From: Ascidiaceihabitans sp039975415
GTDB lineage: Bacteria; Pseudomonadota; Alphaproteobacteria; Rhodobacterales; Rhodobacteraceae
Reading direction: 5' to 3' (one strand)
Assembly: GCF_039975415.1 (NCBI RefSeq)
Contig: NZ_JBDWHD010000002.1
DNA: 64,000 bases
Of this stretch, positions 59,255 to 64,000 are shown in pieces (within the stretch, counting starts at the first letter, position 1; each line of letters starts with the position of its first letter). The notes beneath the pieces were generated by a model. The model saw nothing but the letters and a program-made list of their open reading frames with translations, was not told where the DNA came from and ran no database searches. Both the position numbers and the translations under genes were made by a program.

Positions 59255-60913
59255 ATGACGTTTTTGACACGGACTGGCACACCTTTGCATTCATCCATTG
59301 CGGATGCTGCGAAAACAGCTGGAAACGATGAAGTAAGCCGCCGCGAATTCTTGGCTTTGGCCAGCGCCTTTGGTGCCACGGCTGCGACAGCCTATGCAAT
59401 GCTCGGCACGGCCCGCCCTGCGATGGCTGCTGGACACAAAATGGGCGGCACAGTTCGCTATCAAACAGAAGTACGTGCCCTGAAAGACCCGCGCACCTAT
59501 GACTGGTCACAAATCGCGAACTTCTCGCGTGGTTGGCTGGAATATCTGGTCACATATGAAAATGACGGCACCTTCCAACCACAGCTTCTGGAAAGCTGGG
59601 AAGTGTCCGAAGACGCAAAAACATACACATTGAACGTCCGCAAAGGCGTAAAATGGAACGATGGGTCCGATTTCACTGCCGAAGACGTTGCACGCAACAT
59701 CACTGGCTGGTGCGACAAAGACCTTGAAGGCAACTCAATGGCTGGCCGGTTTGCGACACTGATTGACGCAGATACAAACCAAGCATTGGACGGCGCCATC
59801 GAAGTCGTGGACAGCCACACCGTTAAGCTGAACCTGCCAAGCCCAGATATTTCATTGATCCCTGGTATGGCGGACTATCCGGCAGCGATCGTGCCTGCGT
59901 CCTACACGGCGGACACAGCCCTTTCCAATCCGGTTGGCACAGGCCCCTACAAACCAGAATCTTTGGAAGTCGGCGTCAAAGGTGTCTTGGTGCGCAACGA
60001 AGACCACACATGGTGGAACGCAGGCAACGGCGCTTACATGGACCGCATCGAATACATCGATTACGGCACAGACCCCGCTGCTTGGGTCAGCGCCGGTGAA
60101 GCTGATGAAATCGATCTGACATATTCCATCGAAGGCGAATTCATCGATATCTTCGATACGTTGGACGGCTTTGTGAACAACTCTGTGGTGACGGCTGCAA
60201 CTGTTGTTGTACGTCCAAACCAACTGGCTGAAGTTGATGGCAAAACGCCTTATGCTGACAAACGTGTTCGTCAGGCGATTTCCATGGCCGTCGACAACGA
60301 AATCTTGTTGGAGCTGGGCGTAACCGGACGCGGCGAAAAGGCCGAAAACCACCACGTTGGCCCGATGCACCCCGAGTATGCAGAACTGCCAGCGCGTAAA
60401 GTCGATCCAGCAGGCGCGAAAGCTTTGATGGAAGAAGCAGGCATGGCCGACTTCGAACACGAGCTGATTTCGATTGACGCTGGTTACCGCAAAGACACCA
60501 CCGATGCGGTTGCGGCACAATTGCGTGACGCGGGCATCAAGGTGAAACGGACCATTCTGCCAGGCTCTACGTTCTGGAACGACTGGGCGAAATATCCGTT
60601 CTCTTGCACAAACTGGAACCACCGTCCGTTGGGCGTTCAGGTTTGGGCTTTGGCATACCGCGGCGGTGAAGCGTGGAACGAATTTGGTTGGGCAAATGAC
60701 GAATTCGACGCGATCCTGACTGAAGCGCTTGCAACGCCAGACGTCGAAGCGCGCCGCGCATTGATGATGAAAGGTCAAGCATTGGTGCAAGAAGAAGGCG
60801 TTACGATCCAGCCTTACTGGCGTTCCCTGTACAACCACACCAAAGAAGGTTTGGTCGGCGGCGGTCACCATATCTCATTCGAATTCCGCCCTGCGGAAAT
60901 CGCTTGGACCTAA
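59255..60913 (+). CDS. ABC transporter substrate-binding protein (peptide family), Tat-exported
   Basis: A 552-residue periplasmic solute-binding protein of the oligopeptide/dipeptide (SBP_bac_5) family. The twin-arginine signal is SRREFLALASAF (RR at 29-30) with cleavage near MAA-GHK. The mature fold contains GGTVRYQTEVRALKDPRTYD, YTLNVRKGVKWNDGSDFTAE and NPVGTGPYKPESL. The start ATG 59255 has GAGAGGAAG upstream. No permease or ATPase genes follow: a terminator ends the gene, so the binding protein is an orphan here. Confidence 0.93.
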   Translation: MTFLTRTGTPLHSSIADAAKTAGNDEVSRREFLALASAFGATAATAYAMLGTARPAMAAGHKMGGTVRYQTEVRALKDPRTYDWSQIANFSRGWLEYLVTYENDGTFQPQLLESWEVSEDAKTYTLNVRKGVKWNDGSDFTAEDVARNITGWCDKDLEGNSMAGRFATLIDADTNQALDGAIEVVDSHTVKLNLPSPDISLIPGMADYPAAIVPASYTADTALSNPVGTGPYKPESLEVGVKGVLVRNEDHTWWNAGNGAYMDRIEYIDYGTDPAAWVSAGEADEIDLTYSIEGEFIDIFDTLDGFVNNSVVTAATVVVRPNQLAEVDGKTPYADKRVRQAISMAVDNEILLELGVTGRGEKAENHHVGPMHPEYAELPARKVDPAGAKALMEEAGMADFEHELISIDAGYRKDTTDAVAAQLRDAGIKVKRTILPGSTFWNDWAKYPFSCTNWNHRPLGVQVWALAYRGGEAWNEFGWANDEFDAILTEALATPDVEARRALMMKGQALVQEEGVTIQPYWRSLYNHTKEGLVGGGHHISFEFRPAEIAWT

Positions 60914-60934
60914 ACACCTAAGAAATTTGAAGAA

Positions 60935-60964
60935 GGGGCTGCAGTTTTTGCGGCCCCTTTTTTT
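60935..60964 (+). terminator. Terminator after the substrate-binding protein gene
   Basis: GGGGCTGC and GCGGCCCC form an 8-bp stem (one T-G pair) with a 7-nt loop, followed by seven Ts. It closes the binding-protein gene 22 bp after the stop, before a convergent receiver gene. Confidence 0.85.
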
Positions 60965-60997
60965 GTGCGTCACGTAACCCTGAAAACCCTGCGTTTT

Positions 60998-61426
60998 TCA
61001 CGACGTCGGGGTGTAGTTGCCGGCGTCCACATCATTCAACAGACCTGCGACAAACCCGATATGGTCCATCACCATCGGTTTTTCCAGAAATGCACGCACA
61101 ACGGGGTTTGCTTGTGCCCTTTGTCGATCAGAAGGGTTGATGGATGTCGTCAACATCACAACGACCATGCGGGCGAAATCAGCCCCCAATTCCTGGGTGG
61201 CTTCTTCAATGAATTCAAAACCGTTCATCCGGGGCATGTTTATGTCCAAGAAGATAACGTCGATATTCTGGCCCGGATTTTCCTTTAAAAATATCAAAGC
61301 TTCGTCGGCGTAGTTGAACGAGATTATGTTTTCCACACATCCGGAACGGTTCAAAATGCGTTTGTAATTGCGCTGGTCGATTTCTTCATCGTCAATCAAC
61401 ATGACCGTTTTGATCTTTTCAGTCAT
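60998..61426 (-). CDS. Single-domain response regulator
   Basis: A 142-residue receiver with no output domain. The acidic pair is Asp12-Asp13 (LIDDEEIDQRNY), the phospho-acceptor is Asp61 (FLDINMPRMNGFEF) and the Lys is Lys117 (FLEKPM), so the phosphorylation site is complete. The DDEEIDQ start resembles receivers that work with phytochrome-type or two-component kinases (Rcp1-like). Its ATG at 61426 overlaps the stop of the histidine kinase gene (ATGA), so it is probably the cognate partner of that kinase. Confidence 0.9.
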   Translation of the reverse strand: MTEKIKTVMLIDDEEIDQRNYKRILNRSGCVENIISFNYADEALIFLKENPGQNIDVIFLDINMPRMNGFEFIEEATQELGADFARMVVVMLTTSINPSDRQRAQANPVVRAFLEKPMVMDHIGFVAGLLNDVDAGNYTPTS

Positions 61427-62886
61427 CGTCCCTCCGCCGGAAATTCAACCGTCATCGCACACCCATCGCCTGACTGCGATTTCATCGAAATCGTGCCACC
61501 ATGGTTAGCGGTCACGCGTTTACATACGGTTAAACCCAAACCGGACCCCGGATGCTCGGTGTGGGTGTGCAGGCGCTGAAACAGTGCAAAAATCTTTTCA
61601 TGGTGAATTTGATCAACACCTATCCCGTTGTCTTGCACACAGATGCGAATCTGGTCCCGCTTTTTGGGCAAGACTTCGCGGATAGTGACATGGGGTGTCA
61701 CACCCGGCTTGGCAAATTTCAGGCCATTTTGAACCAGGTTTTGAAACAGCAACCGCAATTGCCAAGGGCTGCCTTGCAGCCTTGGAAGATCTCCTATTTC
61801 CACAATCCCATTAGATTGGGCAATATCGCCCGTCAGATCTTGCACAATCTCTGCCAAAAGCACGTTCAAATCGACATCCTCAACTTGCAGATCATCCCCA
61901 ACGGTGCGTGCATAATTCAAGACATCTTCAACCAGAAGCGTCATCCGTTGCACCGTTAGGCAGGCGTCTGCAATCATGGACTTGCCGTCTTCGCTTAGAT
62001 TATCGGCTTCGGTTTCCAACAGCTCTTTCAACAACATCTGGATCGTATTCGCAGGTGATTTCATGTCGTGGGAAATTGCATAAGTGAACTGCGCCTGTTC
62101 TTCGTTGGCGTTTTCCAGCGCTTGGCTGCGTTGACGCAAAAGGGTTTCCACAACTCTGCGGCGATGCACTTCGGCCTGAAGCGCATCAAAGTCCTGCCGC
62201 CCTTTCCTGTGCGCCTCATTGATGGCGGCCGCGATGTTGTCCAAATCGTCTTGTGTTTCATGGGGCGCTCGGTCCAGTCGCAATGGGTCTCGACGGTCAA
62301 ACCAACCACGTTGGGACACATGTTGCGATATCGTTTCGAGATGCCGCGTGACAATGCGGTCGAACAACAGCAGCATCACCATCGAAGCGCAGAGGGTCTT
62401 GCCCAAGTTTGAAAACAGCATGACCAACAGCTGCGACCACAATCGTGTTTCCACCGATTGCAATGATACCCCGACAAACAGTTTGCCCAAAGGCACCTCA
62501 CGCGTGGTGTCTGCATCGTGGAAAAAGTCCACTGTGCCGCTGACCGTCCGGTCTACACCGGTGAATTCACCGGCCTCCCAAATCTGTCCATTGTCCGACT
62601 GAAGCTTCAGATATTGCACATCCTCATTGTGCAGAACGCCTTCCAACAGCGCCTCTATCAAGGGGGAGTTATATCGCCACAATGCCTCTTCAAAGCCGTG
62701 TTTGAAGTTGTTTTCGATCATCTGCACAGTGGCGGTGACCTGCGCCCGCCCCTGTTTGTAGCTGGCATAAAGTTGAACGCTGGAAGCAAACAATGACAAA
62801 AACGCATTGGCCAGCAAGATATAGATAACCATGCGACGCCCAAGCGCACTTGAAGATCGCCCGCCGACCGAAAAAAACCCTGTCAT
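61423..62886 (-). CDS. Membrane sensor histidine kinase
   Basis: A 487-residue kinase. TM1 is about 19-42, a periplasmic sensor region of about 100 residues follows, and TM2 is about 150-176. A HAMP-like linker leads to the HisKA domain with His273 (AISHDMKSPAN). The HATPase domain has LFQNLVQNGLKFAKPG (N box), VQDNGIGVDQI and GSGLGLTVCKRVTANHGG (G boxes). The kinase and the receiver overlap by 4 bp and should form a two-component system. The signal is unknown. Confidence 0.92.
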   Translation of the reverse strand: MTGFFSVGGRSSSALGRRMVIYILLANAFLSLFASSVQLYASYKQGRAQVTATVQMIENNFKHGFEEALWRYNSPLIEALLEGVLHNEDVQYLKLQSDNGQIWEAGEFTGVDRTVSGTVDFFHDADTTREVPLGKLFVGVSLQSVETRLWSQLLVMLFSNLGKTLCASMVMLLLFDRIVTRHLETISQHVSQRGWFDRRDPLRLDRAPHETQDDLDNIAAAINEAHRKGRQDFDALQAEVHRRRVVETLLRQRSQALENANEEQAQFTYAISHDMKSPANTIQMLLKELLETEADNLSEDGKSMIADACLTVQRMTLLVEDVLNYARTVGDDLQVEDVDLNVLLAEIVQDLTGDIAQSNGIVEIGDLPRLQGSPWQLRLLFQNLVQNGLKFAKPGVTPHVTIREVLPKKRDQIRICVQDNGIGVDQIHHEKIFALFQRLHTHTEHPGSGLGLTVCKRVTANHGGTISMKSQSGDGCAMTVEFPAEGR

Positions 62887-63094
62887 CTCGGCGACCTGAA
62901 CAATGCCGAAAAGACGTGCTTTTTAGATGGAATTATCATGCGATAACCCAGTTCAATTTCCAGCAACAAATTTGCCGCACATATCACACGGTCTTCCCAA
63001 AGCAGTTCGGCGCAGCGCATCACCACGCATCAAACCCCGAACCTAGACCAGGAACCGTTAACAATGGATTTCACCCCCATAAGGGGAGTACATT

Positions 63095-63586
63095 TTAAGA
63101 AGCGGTTTGGGCTAAAAGGTCGGTCAAATCGTCTACGTTGATTTGCAATTGCCGCGCCACGGCGATTGGATCCGTTGCCTTTTCACGAAGAAAAACTGAA
63201 ACGGGCGTTAGAACAGAATGGACAATTTCAGCATCGCTCATAGGGGTGCGCGTCACCTTGGCAAAATGCGCCTCTTCCAGAATGAGATCTTCCATCAACG
63301 GGTCAATCACCGCCCCGCCGCCACCTGGGTAACGATAAAAGCCCACGCCACCTATCTTGCCGATACGGCCTTCTGCGACCATGCGTGGCAACACAGGGCT
63401 ACGATATGCATTGCGGCGTGTGAGTACATGCAGCAAGCCAACGTGATCCTGCACTTCCAGCGGCCCCACCAGAAAGCCCGCCCCGACAAGGGCTTCATCC
63501 AATTCCCACGGATTCGTATGAAACCACAAAAGTGTGTCACAGGCCGCCCAAAGCACGTCTTCAACTTGTGAAAGTTCAGATGTCAC
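63095..63586 (-). CDS. 3-hydroxyacyl-CoA dehydrogenase C-terminal-domain protein
   Basis: A 163-residue protein matching only the C-terminal helical domain of 3-hydroxyacyl-CoA dehydrogenases: DEALVGAGFLVGPLEVQDHVG, then GRIGKIGGVGFYRYPGGGG. The NAD-binding Rossmann half is missing. The start is GTG 63586, overlapping the stop of the regulator gene upstream (GTGA). This coupling and the intact frame argue for a functional small protein rather than a broken gene, but its activity is unknown. Confidence 0.68.
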   Translation of the reverse strand: MTSELSQVEDVLWAACDTLLWFHTNPWELDEALVGAGFLVGPLEVQDHVGLLHVLTRRNAYRSPVLPRMVAEGRIGKIGGVGFYRYPGGGGAVIDPLMEDLILEEAHFAKVTRTPMSDAEIVHSVLTPVSVFLREKATDPIAVARQLQINVDDLTDLLAQTAS

Positions 63587-64000
63587 GGTCCACGTTGTTC
63601 GATAAAGCGATGTTTCGCGATGGTGGTCAAAACATCGTTAACAGACGACTGTTGCGGCCTATTGGATGTGTCCACCTGCGCCAGGGCCGTTTCATACAAA
63701 TGGCTTCGCGCGGCAAGCAACGCCTTCAGTTGCTCCATGGCTTCGGGGTTGCCCTCCATCGGGCGCAAGTCGCCCTGCGCACGAACACGGGCCATATGTT
63801 CCGCCGGACTGGTACGCACCCAAATCGTATGGAAATAGGTTTTCAACAGCGAAAACGTCTTTGCTTGCGCGACGATGCCGCCACCCACAGACATGATCAA
63901 TCGGTCATGCGCAGAAACCACAGCCTCTATCGCTTCGGATTCCATCGCGCGGTATCCGTCTTGGCCGTACAGTTCCATGATTTCGGAAGCCGGCATGCCC
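63583..64000 (-). CDS. BoxR/BzdR-like regulator, shikimate-kinase-like domain (5' end outside window)
   Basis: Only the C-terminal about 139 codons are in the window; the start lies beyond the right edge. The visible part resembles the shikimate-kinase-like domain of BoxR/BzdR regulators of aerobic benzoate (benzoyl-CoA) genes: LIMSVGGGIVAQAKTFSLLK and AEHMARVRAQGDLRPMEGNPEAM. The N-terminal helix-turn-helix is not visible, so the assignment rests on this domain. A metabolic shikimate kinase is less likely given this pattern. Confidence 0.72.
   Translation of the reverse strand, partial: GMPASEIMELYGQDGYRAMESEAIEAVVSAHDRLIMSVGGGIVAQAKTFSLLKTYFHTIWVRTSPAEHMARVRAQGDLRPMEGNPEAMEQLKALLAARSHLYETALAQVDTSNRPQQSSVNDVLTTIAKHRFIEQRGP

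Noticed and set aside
59852..60871. Long minus-strand frame (339 codons) across the substrate-binding gene.
   Set aside because: It is antisense to a strongly conserved Tat-exported protein and its translation shows no family features; a shadow of codon bias.
63095..63586. Pseudogene of a 3-hydroxyacyl-CoA dehydrogenase.
   Set aside because: The frame is intact, starts with a GTGA overlap and ends normally, so it is kept as a probable small gene; the missing Rossmann half is reported as odd.

Overview
The window looks like chromosomal core DNA of an alphaproteobacterium of the order Rhodobacterales (Roseobacter group). The support is the combination of a MipZ division-plane ATPase, an ATP synthase F0 operon with separate b and b' subunits and no F1 genes beside it, a soxBDAG sarcosine oxidase operon, KpsC/KpsS capsule transferases, GANTC and CtrA-type promoter motifs, and the many overlapping, gap-free operons. 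No rRNA, tRNA, CRISPR array, insertion sequence, phage or integrase was found. This is a housekeeping region, and I do not see an obviously new multi-gene system in it.

Layout. 1-8.7 kb: partial uvrC, an SDR reductase of the FolM/PTR1 type, a Na+/Ca2+ antiporter, a 55-residue Cys-rich membrane protein, a short SppA peptidase, a YadG/YadH-like ABC exporter, a CoxG-like protein, a DMT permease and a quinone oxidoreductase. 8.7-18.2 kb: the riboflavin genes ribE, ribB, ribH with nusB and, further on, nrdR-ribD. This group is split by a capsule block (kpsS, a KpsD/Wza-like lipoprotein, kpsC) on the other strand. 18.3-24.8 kb: yjbQ, three tandem paralogous small secreted proteins, a DUF393 protein, then rpoD and dnaG. 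24.8-30.8 kb: soxB-D-A-G and a degenerate receiver protein. 30.9-34 kb: cobC-cobD and a lytic transglycosylase, convergent with smc (34-37.4 kb). 38-41.7 kb: a FadR-type regulator and the F0 operon. 41.8-45.7 kb: two LysR regulators, an ArsR regulator, a DUF1127 protein and a DMT permease. 45.9-51 kb: ffh, GNAT, chorismate mutase, rpsP, bluB, rimM, trmD. 51-54.7 kb: TerB, a B12-binding-type radical SAM protein, a LysE exporter, rplS-rpmE. 54.8-64 kb: TPR-sulfotransferase, mipZ, a cytosine-deaminase-like enzyme, a Tat-exported peptide-binding protein, a histidine kinase/receiver pair, and at the edge a BoxR-like regulator (partial) coupled to a 3-hydroxyacyl-CoA dehydrogenase C-terminal-domain protein.

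How the genes work together. Several blocks are coherent pathways: riboflavin synthesis (RibD, RibB, RibH, RibE), cobalamin assembly (CobC, CobD, and BluB about 16 kb away), demethylation of sarcosine, translation and RNA maturation (Ffh, S16, RimM, TrmD, L19, L31), and attachment of capsule to a Kdo-lipid anchor. Start codons were chosen from ribosome-binding sites, stop/start overlaps and family alignment; several are GTG or TTG.

The most interesting signals lie between genes: a CtrA-consensus box in front of a receiver that lacks its conserved Lys, six GANTC methylation sites around the rpoD promoter, perfect DnaA boxes upstream of uvrC, nrdR and smc, a 19-bp perfect palindrome with an FNR-like box before the F0 operon, three 15-bp-spaced GTTAACCTTTT repeats, stacked hairpins before ffh, and the tandem family of secreted Cys-pair proteins. 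All of these regulatory readings are inferences from motifs.
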